DNA from: Nocardioides sp. L-11A
GTDB lineage: Bacteria > Actinomycetota > Actinomycetes > Propionibacteriales > Nocardioidaceae
Reading direction: 5' to 3'
Length of the DNA stretch: 64,000 nucleotides
NCBI GenBank assembly: GCA_029961745.1
Contig: CP124680.1
Coordinates: forward strand, 2,728,001-2,792,000
Within the stretch, counting starts at the first letter, position 1, and each line of letters begins with the position of its first letter. The translations under genes were made by a program, and so were the position numbers. This document shows positions 29,579 through 40,466 of the stretch, in pieces. Under the pieces are notes generated by a model. The model was given only the letters and a program-made list of their open reading frames with translations. It was not told the DNA's origin and did not search any database.

Positions 29579-30729
29579 GCGCACCGAACGACAGCGCCGA
29601 CAGCACCGCAGTCAGCACCGTAGACAGCACCGTACTGCGGGTGGCCACCGCGGCGCCGTACGACGTCGTGGTCGGTCACGGCGTGCTCGACCGCCTCCGC
29701 GGGCTGCTGCCGGCCGGCGTGCAGCGCGTCGCGATCATCACGCCGGAGTCGTTGGAGGACCTGCTCGAGCCGTTCGCGGACCTGCTGGAGGGCCTCGACG
29801 TCATCGTGCTGCAGGTCCCCGACGGCGAGGAGGCGAAGAACTGGGAGGTCGCCGCGGCCTGCTGGGAGTCGCTCGGTGAGGAGGGGTTCACCCGTTCCGA
29901 CGCCGTCGTGACTCTCGGTGGCGGCGCGACCACCGACCTCGGCGGCTTCGTGGCCGCCACCTGGCTGCGGGGAGTCGCGGTCGTCCACATCCCGACCACC
30001 GTCCTCGCGATGGTCGACGCGGCGGTCGGGGGCAAGACCGGCATCAACACCCCTGCCGGCAAGAACCTGGTCGGCTCCTTCCACGAGCCGGCCGGCGTCC
30101 TGTGCGACCTCGCACTGCTCGCCACCCTGCCCCGGGCCGAGATCGTCGCCGGGCTCGGAGAGGTCGTGAAGTGTGGATTCATCGCCGACCCGCGGATCCT
30201 CGAGCTCGTCGAGACAGCGGAGCCGGCCGCGCTCACGGCGGACTCGCCCGTGCTGCGGGAGCTGGTGGAGCGGGCGATCCGGGTGAAGGCCGACGTCGTC
30301 GCCGGTGACCTCAAGGAGACCGGGGGAGCCGACGGGCACCCCGGCCGTGAGGTGCTCAACTACGGCCACACCCTGGCCCACGCCATCGAGAAGGCCACTG
30401 ACTACTCCGTCCGCCACGGTGAGGCCGTCGCGGTGGGTTGCGTGTACGTCGCCGAGCTGGCCGCACGCGCCGGAGGGCTGTCGCCCGAGCTGGTCGCGCG
30501 TCATCGCGCGGCGTTCGACCGGGTCGGACTGCCCACCTCGCTGTCGGGCTGGTCGGGCGTCGACTTCGACACCCTGCTCGCCGCGATGCGGGTCGACAAG
30601 AAGGCTCGCGGCAACCAGCTCCGGTTCGTCGTCCTGGAGGACCTGGCCCGTCCCGTCGTGCTGGCCGGGCCGTCCGAAACGGATCTGCGCGCGGCGTACA
30701 CGGCGCTGTCGGGTCGGGCAGGATCCTGA
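29575..30729 (+). CDS. aroB: 3-dehydroquinate synthase
   Basis: Cyclises DAHP to 3-dehydroquinate using NAD and a divalent metal. The 384-residue protein shows 'ALGGGATTDLGGFVAATWLRGV' near residues 113-134 (NAD-binding), 'IPTTVLAMVDAAVGGKTGIN', 'GLGEVVKCGFI' with a metal-ligand Glu, and the histidine pair region 'LNYGHTLAHAIEK'. A Ser/Thr/Asp-rich N-terminal tail of about 20 residues is not conserved. It overlaps aroK by four bases; aroQ follows after 2 bases. Confidence 0.95.
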   Translation: MSAPNDSADSTAVSTVDSTVLRVATAAPYDVVVGHGVLDRLRGLLPAGVQRVAIITPESLEDLLEPFADLLEGLDVIVLQVPDGEEAKNWEVAAACWESLGEEGFTRSDAVVTLGGGATTDLGGFVAATWLRGVAVVHIPTTVLAMVDAAVGGKTGINTPAGKNLVGSFHEPAGVLCDLALLATLPRAEIVAGLGEVVKCGFIADPRILELVETAEPAALTADSPVLRELVERAIRVKADVVAGDLKETGGADGHPGREVLNYGHTLAHAIEKATDYSVRHGEAVAVGCVYVAELAARAGGLSPELVARHRAAFDRVGLPTSLSGWSGVDFDTLLAAMRVDKKARGNQLRFVVLEDLARPVVLAGPSETDLRAAYTALSGRAGS

Positions 30730-30731
30730 CC

Positions 30732-31181
30732 ATGGGGAAGCCGGATGTCTACGTCCTCAACGGGCCCAACCTCGGCCGTCTGGGCCGGCGGCAGCCTGAG
30801 ATCTACGGCAGCACCACCCACCTCGACCTGCAGGACCGCCTGATGCCGGCGTGGGGCAGGGAGTTCGGCCTCAAGATCCACTTCTCCCAGACCAACCACG
30901 AGGGTCAGCTGCTCGACTGGCTCAACGACGCGGCCGACCGCGCCTGGCCGGTCGTGCTGAACGCCGGTGCCTGGACCCACTACTCGTACGCGCTCTACGA
31001 CGCCTGCGCCCAGCTCACCGCACCCCTCGTCGAGGTCCACATCAGCGCGCCGTCGAAGCGCCCGGAGCAGTTCCGGCACACCTCGGTGGTCACGCCACAC
31101 GCGGCGAAGGTGATCGAGGGCCAGGGCATCGACGGGTACCGGCAGGCGCTCGAATTCATCGCAGCCCGCGGCGCGCACTAG
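30732..31181 (+). CDS. aroQ: type II 3-dehydroquinate dehydratase
   Basis: Dehydrates 3-dehydroquinate to 3-dehydroshikimate. The 149-residue protein opens 'VYVLNGPNLGRLGRRQPEIYG'. It keeps the Arg and catalytic Tyr of the type II loop, although the usual Asn-Leu after 'GPN' is Gly-Arg here. 'QTNHEGQLLDWLNDA' and 'NAGAWTHYSYALYDA' are typical. The catalytic His region reads 'VEVHISAPSKRPEQFRHTS'. With aroC, aroK and aroB it completes a four-gene shikimate operon. The efp -10 box overlaps its stop codon. Confidence 0.94.
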   Translation: MGKPDVYVLNGPNLGRLGRRQPEIYGSTTHLDLQDRLMPAWGREFGLKIHFSQTNHEGQLLDWLNDAADRAWPVVLNAGAWTHYSYALYDACAQLTAPLVEVHISAPSKRPEQFRHTSVVTPHAAKVIEGQGIDGYRQALEFIAARGAH

Positions 31182-31184
31182 ACT
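31179..31184 (+). promoter_or_regulatory. -10 box of efp-nusB
   Basis: TAGACT overlaps the aroQ stop codon, 79 bases upstream of the efp ATG. The leader it predicts ends with the ribosome-binding sequence AGAGAAGG. Confidence 0.5.
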
Positions 31185-31263
31185 CTCCCGCTGGCCCCGG
31201 TGCGCCCCGTCTGAGGTGGCGCTGCGGCCACCCGATCTTGACACCTCCAGAGAAGGCTGACGC

Positions 31264-31830
31264 ATGGCAACGACGAACGACCTCAAGAACGGCATGGTTC
31301 TCAACCTGGAGGGCCAGCTCTGGCAGGTGGTGGAGTTCCAGCACGTGAAGCCGGGCAAGGGTCCCGCGTTCGTCCGCACCAAGCTCAAGCACGTCGAGTC
31401 CGGCAAGAACGTCGACAAGACCTTCAACGCCGGCACCAAGGTCGAGACCGCCACGGTCGACCGCCGCTCGTTCCAGTACCTCTACAACGACGGCACCAAC
31501 TTCGTCTTCATGGACGTCCAGGACTACGACCAGGTCGAGGTCGACCCGGCGATCGTCGGCGACGCCGCCGGCTTCCTCCTGGAGAACCAGGACGTCATCC
31601 TGGCCACGAACGAGGGCCGCGTCCTCTTCATCGAGATGCCCGCCTCGGTCGAGCTGGTCGTCTCCTACACCGAGCCCGGTGTCGTCGGCGACTCCGCCAC
31701 CGGTCGCACCAAGCCGGCCACGCTCGAGACCGGCGCCGAGATCCAGGTCCCGCTGTTCATCGAGCAGGGCGAGAAGATCAAGGTCGACACCCGCGAGGGC
31801 GGCTCGTACCTCTCCCGTGTGAAGGGCTGA
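31264..31830 (+). CDS. efp: elongation factor P
   Basis: Relieves ribosome stalling at consecutive prolines. The 188-residue protein has the KOW-like domain I with the loop '[18 protein letters not shown]', whose tip Lys is residue 32, then two OB-fold domains with 'DYDQVEVDP' and '[27 protein letters not shown]'. Proline-rich proteins in this same window (for example residues 20-95 of the ParA-like protein at 33862) are plausible clients. nusB follows 8 bases downstream. Confidence 0.96.
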   Translation: MATTNDLKNGMVLNLEGQLWQVVEFQHVKPGKGPAFVRTKLKHVESGKNVDKTFNAGTKVETATVDRRSFQYLYNDGTNFVFMDVQDYDQVEVDPAIVGDAAGFLLENQDVILATNEGRVLFIEMPASVELVVSYTEPGVVGDSATGRTKPATLETGAEIQVPLFIEQGEKIKVDTREGGSYLSRVKG

Positions 31831-31838
31831 TCCACCTC

Positions 31839-32246
31839 GTGGGAGCCCGGACCAAGGCCCGCAAGCGAGCCCTCGACGTCCTCTACGCCGCCGACCTGCG
31901 CGGCGAGACGGGCGCCGAGGCGCTGGAGCGGGTCTCCGCCGAGGGCGAGGCCCCGGCGAACCCCTACACCGCCGTGATCGTGCGCGGCGTGAGCGAGCGG
32001 CGCGCCCGGATCGACGAGGTGCTCGAGGAGTTCTCCACCGACTGGAGCCTGGCCCGGATGCCCGCCGTCGACCGCAATGTGCTCCGGATCGGCGTCTGGG
32101 AGCTGCTGTGGGCCGACGATGTCCCCGACACCGTCGCCGTCACCGAGGCGATGGGCCTGGTCCGCGAGTTGTCGACCGACGACTCGCCGGCGTTCGTGAA
32201 CGGGGTGCTCGGGGCGATCCAGCGCAAGAAGGCGACACTGGTCTGA
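31839..32246 (+). CDS. nusB: transcription antitermination factor NusB
   Basis: A 135-residue all-helical RNA-binding factor that acts with NusE in rRNA operon antitermination. Characteristic segments are 'RTKARKRALDVLYAADLRG' at the N-terminus, 'WSLARMPAVDRNVLRIGVWELLW' and 'ELSTDDSPAFVNGVLGAIQRK' at the C-terminus. GTG start, in an efp-nusB operon as in many bacteria. An inverted copy of the repeat found near rarA follows the stop. Confidence 0.94.
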   Translation: MGARTKARKRALDVLYAADLRGETGAEALERVSAEGEAPANPYTAVIVRGVSERRARIDEVLEEFSTDWSLARMPAVDRNVLRIGVWELLWADDVPDTVAVTEAMGLVRELSTDDSPAFVNGVLGAIQRKKATLV

Positions 32247-32260
32247 CCACCTGACCTGGC

Positions 32261-32324
32261 GCGGTTGGGGACCAAACCGCAACAATTCGGGCCTCGGGCA
32301 TGCGGTCTGTGCCCAATCGCCGAC
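32261..32324 (-). repeat. inverted, diverged copy of the 90-bp repeat
   Basis: Read on the reverse strand, this stretch matches the units at 19208 and 19352. The 24 bases at 32301-32324 are the exact complement of 19223-19246, and 32261-32283 is a diverged form of the palindromic box. As with the other copies, it lies just after the end of an operon (nusB). The remaining bases up to 32427 show nothing recognisable. Confidence 0.75.
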
Positions 32325-32427
32325 CTCCCGCCGACCTCCCGACGACCTCTCGACGACCGCCCGGCGACGTCGCGGCCTCCGTCCGCGCCCCTTGGCCCGT
32401 CCTTGCCGGCTGTGCCACTGTGGCGCC

Positions 32428-33807
32428 ATGACAGGCCAGCGGGAAGCCGACGTCGTCGTGATCGGACTCGGGCCGGGCGGTGAGCACCTCGCCGCGTCGC
32501 TCGCCCGGGCGGGGCTGTCCGTGGTCGGGGTAGACCGCCGCCTCGTCGGCGGCGAGTGTCCCTACTTCGGCTGCATCCCGTCGAAGATGATGATCCGCGC
32601 CGCCGACGCGCTCGCCGAGGCCCGGCGGGTGCCGGTCCTGGGCGGTACCGCCGAGGTGCACGCGGACTGGACCACGGTGGCCGACCGGATCCGCGACGAG
32701 GCCACCGACGACTGGGACGACGCGGTCGCGGTCGAGCGGCTGGAGCGGGCGGGCGCGCGGTTCGTCCGCGGGCACGGCCGGCTGGCCGGGTCGGGGCGGG
32801 TCGTGATCGCCACCGAGACGGGCGACCAGGAGGTCGTCGTGCGCCGGGGCGTGGTGCTCAACACCGGCACCGAGCCCGCGGTCCCGCCGGTCGAGGGCCT
32901 GGCCGGCACGCCGTACTGGACCAACCGGGACGCCGTCCGGCTCCGCGAGCTGCCCAGCAGCCTGGCGGTGCTCGGCGGCGGCGCCATCGGGTGCGAGCTG
33001 GCGCAGGCGTTCGCCCGCTTCGGGGTCGAGGTCACGGTCGTGGAGGCGGGGGAGCGGATCCTGGGGCCGGAGGAGCCGGAGGCGAGTGCGGTGGTGGCGA
33101 AGGCCCTCGCGGCCGAGGGCATCGCCGTCCGGGCGGGCGTCGGCATCGGTTCGGTCGCCCATGACGGCGCCTTCCGCATCGGCCTCGCCGACGGCACCGC
33201 GCTGGACGCCCAGGCGCTGCTGGTGGCCGCCGGGCGGCGTACCAACCTCGGGGATATCGGGCTCGACACGCTCGGCCTGGATCCCGGGATCCGCGCGATC
33301 GACGTCGACGAGCGGATGCGGGTGGTCGGCGCCGAGGGTCTGTGGGCGATCGGCGACATCACCGGCAAGGGCGCCTTCACCCATATGTCGATGTATCAGG
33401 CAAGCGTGGCGGTCCGCGACCTCATCGGCGAGGACGGGCCGTGGGCCGACTACCGCGCGGTGTCCCGGGCGACCTTCACCGATCCCGAGGTCGGCTCGGT
33501 CGGGCTGACCGAGGAGCAGGCCCGCGCCGCGGGCCTCCGCGTCGGCATCGGTACGGCGCCGCTGCCGGAGTCGAGCCGGGGCTGGCTGCACAAGGCCGGG
33601 AACGACGGCCTGATCAAGGTCGTGGCCGACCTGGACCGCGATGTCCTGGTGGGAGCGACGGCCGTCGGGCCCGCCGGCGGCGAGATCGTCGGGATGCTCG
33701 TGACCGCTGTGCACGCCGAGGTCCCGCTCGCCACGCTGCGGGGGATGCACTTCGCCTACCCCACCTTCCACCGGGCGATCGAGACGGCGCTGTCGGACGT
33801 GTCCTGA
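32428..33807 (+). CDS. FAD-dependent pyridine nucleotide-disulfide oxidoreductase
   Basis: A 459-residue flavoprotein of the dihydrolipoamide dehydrogenase / mercuric reductase superfamily. The FAD-binding 'VVVIGLGPGGEHLAASLARAG' is near residues 9-29, the redox disulfide lies in 'GGECPYFGCIPSKMM' (C44 and C49), the NAD(P)-binding 'LAVLGGGAIGCELAQAF' near 180-196, and the second FAD motif is 'LWAIGDITGKGAFTHMS'. The C-terminal interface reads 'HFAYPTFHRAIETAL' rather than the HPT-type sequence of true lipoamide dehydrogenases, so a lipoyl substrate is doubtful. It is monocistronic. Confidence 0.88.
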   Translation: MTGQREADVVVIGLGPGGEHLAASLARAGLSVVGVDRRLVGGECPYFGCIPSKMMIRAADALAEARRVPVLGGTAEVHADWTTVADRIRDEATDDWDDAVAVERLERAGARFVRGHGRLAGSGRVVIATETGDQEVVVRRGVVLNTGTEPAVPPVEGLAGTPYWTNRDAVRLRELPSSLAVLGGGAIGCELAQAFARFGVEVTVVEAGERILGPEEPEASAVVAKALAAEGIAVRAGVGIGSVAHDGAFRIGLADGTALDAQALLVAAGRRTNLGDIGLDTLGLDPGIRAIDVDERMRVVGAEGLWAIGDITGKGAFTHMSMYQASVAVRDLIGEDGPWADYRAVSRATFTDPEVGSVGLTEEQARAAGLRVGIGTAPLPESSRGWLHKAGNDGLIKVVADLDRDVLVGATAVGPAGGEIVGMLVTAVHAEVPLATLRGMHFAYPTFHRAIETALSDVS

Positions 33808-33822
33808 TCCCGCGGGGCGGGG

Positions 33823-33828
33823 TAGGTT
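33823..33828 (+). promoter_or_regulatory. -10 box of the ParA-like gene
   Basis: TAGGTT lies 33 bases upstream of the GTG at 33862, with CGGAGG just before the start, so this gene has a conventional leader and ribosome-binding site. Confidence 0.5.
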
Positions 33829-33861
33829 GGCGGGCGAGCGCTGCCTATCTCGGAGGTACAC

Positions 33862-35073
33862 GTGCGTCATTCGTCGACCGACCCGTTGTTCGATCCGCTC
33901 ACCGCCCCGCTCGGCGAGCGCCCGGCCTCCCCGCCGCCGGCGGATCCGGCCCCGGCGCCACCGGCCGACGAGCACACGGCGGTCCGCGGCCTGCATGCCG
34001 GCGCCCCCGCACCGGTCGGTCCACCGCCGAGCAGTCCACCGCCCAGCAGTCCACCGCCCGGCAGTCCACCGCCCGGCGCGGCGGGTGCACCCCCGAGCGC
34101 ACCCGCTCCCACATCGCCGTCGGCCGAGCCGCGGCGATTCATGACCGCAACCGACTTCCTCGACCGGCGCGACCAGGAGTTGGCGCTCGGCGCGGCGACC
34201 TGGGGCTGGCGGGGGCGGGTACGCCGCTGGAGCGGTGGCCTGGTGTCGCCCGCGATGGGGCCCAAGGAGCGTGCCTACGAGGCCGACCGGGCAGCGATCC
34301 AGAAGGACTTCGACGGCCCGCGGACCATCGCGTTCGTCAACCCGAAGGGCGGCGCGGCGAAGACCACCGGCGTGCTGGCCGCCGGGTACACGTTCGGCAC
34401 CGTGCGGGGCGGCGGCGTGATCGGCTGGGACAACAACGAGACCCGCGGGACCTTGGGGATCCGCGGTGCGCGCAGCACCCACCGCAACACCACCCGCGAG
34501 CTTCTCGACGACCTCGGCCGGTTCAAGGACGTCTACCAGTCCCGGATCGGCGACCTCGGTGCCTTCGTCCGCTCGCAGGGCGACGCGCACTTCGACGTCC
34601 TCGCCTCCGATGAGCGGCCCGATGTCACCGGCATCATCCACGCCGCCGACTTCGCCGAGGTCCACCAGCTCCTCGAGCGGTTCTACCGGATCCTGCTGAT
34701 CGACACCGGCAACAACCTGAGAGCTGAGAACTGGCTCGCCGCCGCGGAGGCCGCCGACCTGCTCGTCGTCACCAGCACGGTGCGCGAGGACACCGGCTAC
34801 AGCGGCCTGTGGATGCTGGACGCGCTCCAGGACGCGGGGCACGAGAACCTGAAGTACAAGACGATCACGGTGTTGTCGGACCCGAGCCCGAAGGTCGACG
34901 AGGCGCTGGCCCGGGACCTGGTCCAAGTCTACGAGCAGCGCACCCGCGGCGTCTACCGGGTCCCGTACGACGCGGCGCTGGTGTCGGGTTCGGTCGTGCC
35001 CTACGCCGAGTTGTCCGTCGAGACTCGCCGATCCTGGCTGCGGGCGTGTGCGGCGATGGCGGCGGCGCTGTAG
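33862..35073 (+). CDS. ParA/MinD-like ATPase with proline-rich N-terminus
   Basis: A 403-residue protein. Residues about 20-95 are Pro/Ala/Ser-rich and unlikely to fold; 34020-34080 encodes repeats of 'PPSS' or 'PPGS'. A P-loop ATPase of the ParA/MinD type follows, with the deviant Walker A 'VNPKGGAAKTT' near residues 157-167 and 'RILLIDTGNNLRAENW' as the Walker B region. No ParB or centromere-like gene is adjacent, so plasmid partition is not indicated. Similar proteins with Pro-rich leaders occur near type VII secretion or as stand-alone MinD-like ATPases in actinobacteria; the role here is unknown. Confidence 0.8.
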   Translation: MRHSSTDPLFDPLTAPLGERPASPPPADPAPAPPADEHTAVRGLHAGAPAPVGPPPSSPPPSSPPPGSPPPGAAGAPPSAPAPTSPSAEPRRFMTATDFLDRRDQELALGAATWGWRGRVRRWSGGLVSPAMGPKERAYEADRAAIQKDFDGPRTIAFVNPKGGAAKTTGVLAAGYTFGTVRGGGVIGWDNNETRGTLGIRGARSTHRNTTRELLDDLGRFKDVYQSRIGDLGAFVRSQGDAHFDVLASDERPDVTGIIHAADFAEVHQLLERFYRILLIDTGNNLRAENWLAAAEAADLLVVTSTVREDTGYSGLWMLDALQDAGHENLKYKTITVLSDPSPKVDEALARDLVQVYEQRTRGVYRVPYDAALVSGSVVPYAELSVETRRSWLRACAAMAAAL

Positions 35074-35103
35074 CCGACCGTCGCCCGCCGTGGAGACCCT
35101 TCC

Positions 35104-35637
35104 CTACGCCACGAACCCGCAGGCGAGCTGGCCGATCATCCCCCAGCCGTCCGGCATCGACTCGGCGTACCCGTAGAACGTCACGCTGCCTCCATCGGCG
35201 GCGAGGCGGGCCTGGGCGATCGAGTTGTAGTAGACCGAGACGCCCTTGACGTCCGACGGGTCGAGCTTGGTCCAGGTGGCGCCGTGGGTCAGCACCTTCT
35301 TGCCCGGCGGGCAGTTCACGACCAGGTCGACCCAGTCGCCGGCGCCGGTGGACTCGGCGCTGGTGCCGGTCACGATCTCGTAGCCGCTGATCCCGGGCGC
35401 GCCGGGGGCGCCGGCCGCACCGCGGGGGCCGGCCGGTCCGGCCGCGGCGGCCTTCGCGTCGGCGGACAGGTCGGCGGCGGTGACCTGGCCGTCCTTGAGG
35501 TGCTTGCTGCTGATCGCGTTCTTCGCGATCTGCTTCCCGGTGATCTTCCCCGCGGCGTACGCGCCGCCGGACATCGCCACCACGAGCGCGAGCACGGCGA
35601 CGATGCCGCCGAACAATCCGGGCCTGAATCGGAACAT
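35104..35637 (-). CDS. secreted protein with short collagen-like segment
   Basis: A 177-residue protein with a signal peptide or anchor ('IVAVLALVVAMSGGAYAAG'), then 'ITGKQIAKNAISSKHLKDGQVTAADLS', a pattern I know from many actinobacterial surface proteins. About seven Gly-x-x collagen-like triplets follow ('GPAGPRGAAGAPGAPG', about residues 67-82), then a C-terminal domain with two cysteines. The function is unknown; a surface or matrix role is likely. It runs opposite to the ParA-like gene, convergent with it by 30 bases. Confidence 0.83.
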   Translation of the reverse strand: MFRFRPGLFGGIVAVLALVVAMSGGAYAAGKITGKQIAKNAISSKHLKDGQVTAADLSADAKAAAAGPAGPRGAAGAPGAPGISGYEIVTGTSAESTGAGDWVDLVVNCPPGKKVLTHGATWTKLDPSDVKGVSVYYNSIAQARLAADGGSVTFYGYAESMPDGWGMIGQLACGFVA

Positions 35638-35643
35638 GCGCTC

Positions 35644-35649
35644 ACGCTA
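35644..35649 (-). promoter_or_regulatory. -10 box of the collagen-like gene
   Basis: On the reverse strand TAGCGT ends 6 bases before the ATG at 35637; a leaderless transcript is likely. Confidence 0.45.
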
Positions 35650-35726
35650 GGAGCCGGCTGCGGTCCTCACGTCAGGGTCGGACCCCAACATCTGCCCGCC
35701 GCCGGGCGGCGCCGCCGGGTGCCGGG

Positions 35727-38284
<2,558 letters not shown>

Positions 38285-38299
38285 CCCGCGGGCGCGCTG

Positions 38300-38352
38300 T
38301 TCAGCGCAGATTCAGGGTGGCTCCGTGACACTAGGCTCGGGGAGCCACCCTG
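38300..38352 (+). promoter_or_regulatory. operator and promoter of the response-regulator operon
   Basis: Two TTCAG repeats start 11 bases apart (38300 and 38311), the spacing usual for OmpR/PhoB-type half-sites. The second lies about where a -35 would be for the -10 box TAGGCT (38332-38337). A 12-base inverted repeat (CAGGGTGGCTCC at 38313-38324, GGAGCCACCCTG at 38341-38352) spans the -10 box. The same TTCAG motif recurs at 40389-40414, so self-regulation is likely. Confidence 0.55.
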
Positions 38353-38373
38353 ACTGCATTTCCCGGAGGTCGC

Positions 38374-39051
38374 ATGCGTGTCCTGGTCGTCGACGACGAG
38401 CGTCGGCTGGCCCGCACCCTCGAGATCGGCCTCGGCGCCGAGGGCTTCGCGGTCGACGTGGCCCATGACGGCACCGACGGCCTGTGGCTGGCGCGGGAGA
38501 ACGAGTACGACGCGATCGTGCTCGACCTGATGCTGCCCGGCATCAACGGCTACAAGGTGTGCGAGACGCTGCGCCGCGAGGGCAACTGGACGCCGATCCT
38601 CATGCTCACCGCCAAGGACGGCGAGTGGGACCAGGTCGAGGGACTCGACACCGGTGCCGACGACTACCTCACCAAGCCCTTCTCGTTCCCGGTGCTGGTC
38701 GCGCGGCTGCGGGCCGTCGCCCGCCGTGGCGCCCGGGAGCGCCCGACGGCCCTGGAGGTCGGCGACCTGACCATCGACCCAGCCGCCCGGCGCGTCCACC
38801 GCGGCGACGTCGAGGTCGGCCTGACCGCGCGGGAGTTCGCCGTCCTGGCCTTCCTCGCCCGGCACAAGGGCGACGTCGTGTCCAAGCGCCAGATCCTGGA
38901 CGCGGTCTGGGACGGCGACTTCGACGGCGACCCGAATATCGTCGAGGTCTACGTCCGGCACCTGCGCAACAAGGTCGACCGTCCGTTCGGGCGGCAGGCC
39001 ATCGAGACCGTCCGCGGTGCCGGCTACCGCCTCTCCGGTGACGGGGGCTGA
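38374..39051 (+). CDS. OmpR/PhoB-family response regulator
   Basis: A 225-residue DNA-binding response regulator. The receiver domain has the acidic pair in 'VLVVDDERRLA', the phosphoacceptor Asp51 in 'AIVLDLMLPG' and Lys101 in 'DDYLTKPF'. The C-terminal winged helix ends with 'PNIVEVYVRHLRNKVDRPFGRQAIETVRGAGYRL'. CGGAGG precedes the ATG. It is followed after one base by its histidine kinase. Target sites are probably the TTCAG repeats before it and before the PepSY gene. Confidence 0.93.
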   Translation: MRVLVVDDERRLARTLEIGLGAEGFAVDVAHDGTDGLWLARENEYDAIVLDLMLPGINGYKVCETLRREGNWTPILMLTAKDGEWDQVEGLDTGADDYLTKPFSFPVLVARLRAVARRGARERPTALEVGDLTIDPAARRVHRGDVEVGLTAREFAVLAFLARHKGDVVSKRQILDAVWDGDFDGDPNIVEVYVRHLRNKVDRPFGRQAIETVRGAGYRLSGDGG

Positions 39052-39052
39052 C

Positions 39053-40381
39053 ATGCGCGCCGCCGGCTCGGTGCGGCTGCGCACCACGCTCGCCGCTGTC
39101 CTGGTGGTCGCCGTGGCCCTCGTCGTCGGTGTCGCCGCGCTGGTCCTGACCGTGCGCGGGTCGCTGCGCGACGCCGCGGAGACGACCGCCGAGCAGCGGG
39201 TCGCGGACCTCGTCGCGCAGGTCGAGGCGAGCGGGCCCCCGCATGCGGCCCCCGACGACGAGACCGACGACGAGACCGACGACGAGCCGGAGGACGTCGT
39301 ATGGCAGGTGGTCGGTCCGGACAGTCAGCTCCTCGCCGCGGATCCCTCGCTGCGCGGGCGGATCCCCGACGGGGACGACGACACCGTCGAGCTGCCCGGG
39401 GCAGAGCACCGCTATGCGGTCGCCAGCGACGACACCGAGGACGGGTCCGTCGTGACCGCCGCCGTCTCGCTGGAGGACGTCGACGAGACCACCGCCGCGC
39501 TCGCCGCCCCGCTGCTGCTGGGGGCGCCCCTGCTGCTGCTCGTCGTGGGTGCGACCACGTGGTTGGTCGTGTCCCGGGCGCTGCGGCCGGTCGAGCGGAT
39601 CCGCGCGGAGGTCGAGCGGATCAGCGGCTCGAGCCTGGACCGCCGGGTGCCCGAGCCCCCGGTCCGTGACGAGGTCGGCCGCCTGGCCCGCACCATGAAC
39701 CAGATGCTGGTCCGCCTGCAGGGCGCCCGCGACCGCCAGGAGGAGTTCGTCGCCGACGCCTCCCATGAGCTGCGCTCGCCGCTCGCGAGCATCCGGCAGG
39801 CGGCGGAGGTCGCCCGTGCCCATCCTGGCGCGTTGCCGGACGGCGAGCTCGCCGCCACGGTCCACGAGGAGGTGCTGCGGATGCAGTCCCTCGTCGACCA
39901 GCTCCTCGTCCTCGCCCGGGCCGGTGATGCCCGGGGCCGGGCGCCGTGGGCCGAGGTCGATCTGGACGACCTGGTCCTCGCCGACGCGCGCCGGGTGATC
40001 CGCTCCGGTCTCACCATCGACACCCGGGACGTCGGCGCGGGACGGGTCCACGGTGACGCCGTCGCCCTCGCGCAGGTGGTGCGCAACCTCGTCGACAACG
40101 CGGCCCGGCACGCCCGTCGCGGCGTCCGCCTCTCGCTGGGGGCGGCGGACGGCGCCGTGGTCCTCACCGTCGAGGACGACGGCACCGGGGTCCCCGAGCG
40201 TGACCGCGACCGGGTCTTCGAGCGGTTCGTGCGGCTCGACGACGCCCGGGCCCGCGACGCCGGCGGCAGCGGCCTCGGCCTGGCCATCGTGCGCGAGGTG
40301 GTCACCGCCCACGGCGGCTCGGTCGCGCTCGGGCCCAGCGCGCTCGGCGGCGCCCGGTTCGACGTACGGCTGCCCGCCTGA
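39053..40381 (+). CDS. sensor histidine kinase
   Basis: A 442-residue inner-membrane kinase with two membrane helices (about 13-34 and 150-172) flanking an external sensor domain. The sensor contains an acidic run of Asp/Glu/Thr repeats (about 67-82) and could bind cations. A HAMP domain follows, then the H-box 'FVADASHELRSPLASIRQ' (phospho-acceptor His238) and an ATPase domain with 'NLVDNAARHA', 'VEDDGTGVP' and 'GSGLGLAIVREVV'. The ATG at 39053 is chosen, with GTG 39038 as an alternative. Partner of the regulator just upstream; the stimulus is unknown. Confidence 0.92.
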   Translation: MRAAGSVRLRTTLAAVLVVAVALVVGVAALVLTVRGSLRDAAETTAEQRVADLVAQVEASGPPHAAPDDETDDETDDEPEDVVWQVVGPDSQLLAADPSLRGRIPDGDDDTVELPGAEHRYAVASDDTEDGSVVTAAVSLEDVDETTAALAAPLLLGAPLLLLVVGATTWLVVSRALRPVERIRAEVERISGSSLDRRVPEPPVRDEVGRLARTMNQMLVRLQGARDRQEEFVADASHELRSPLASIRQAAEVARAHPGALPDGELAATVHEEVLRMQSLVDQLLVLARAGDARGRAPWAEVDLDDLVLADARRVIRSGLTIDTRDVGAGRVHGDAVALAQVVRNLVDNAARHARRGVRLSLGAADGAVVLTVEDDGTGVPERDRDRVFERFVRLDDARARDAGGSGLGLAIVREVVTAHGGSVALGPSALGGARFDVRLPA

Positions 40382-40388
40382 ACGGATC

Positions 40389-40415
40389 TTCAGGTGCCTT
40401 CAGGGGACATTCAGC
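40389..40415 (+). promoter_or_regulatory. TTCAG repeat array before the PepSY gene
   Basis: Three TTCAG units start at 40389, 40399 and 40410 (10 and 11 bases apart), matching the two before the response regulator. It is a probable binding site for the adjacent OmpR-type regulator, controlling the PepSY gene 52 bases downstream. Confidence 0.5.
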
Positions 40416-40466
40416 GACCTGCGGGCAGGCTCGGACCGACAACGATCCGAACGAGAGGCAGCTCCC

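Noticed and set aside
31238..31243. TTGACA as a -35 element for efp
   Set aside because: It is only 20 bases before the efp ATG, leaving no room for a -10 box and start site. The TAGACT at 31179 is a better promoter.
33862..35073. The ParA-like gene as evidence of an integrated plasmid
   Set aside because: No ParB, replication, relaxase or integrase gene is near, and base composition matches the neighbours.
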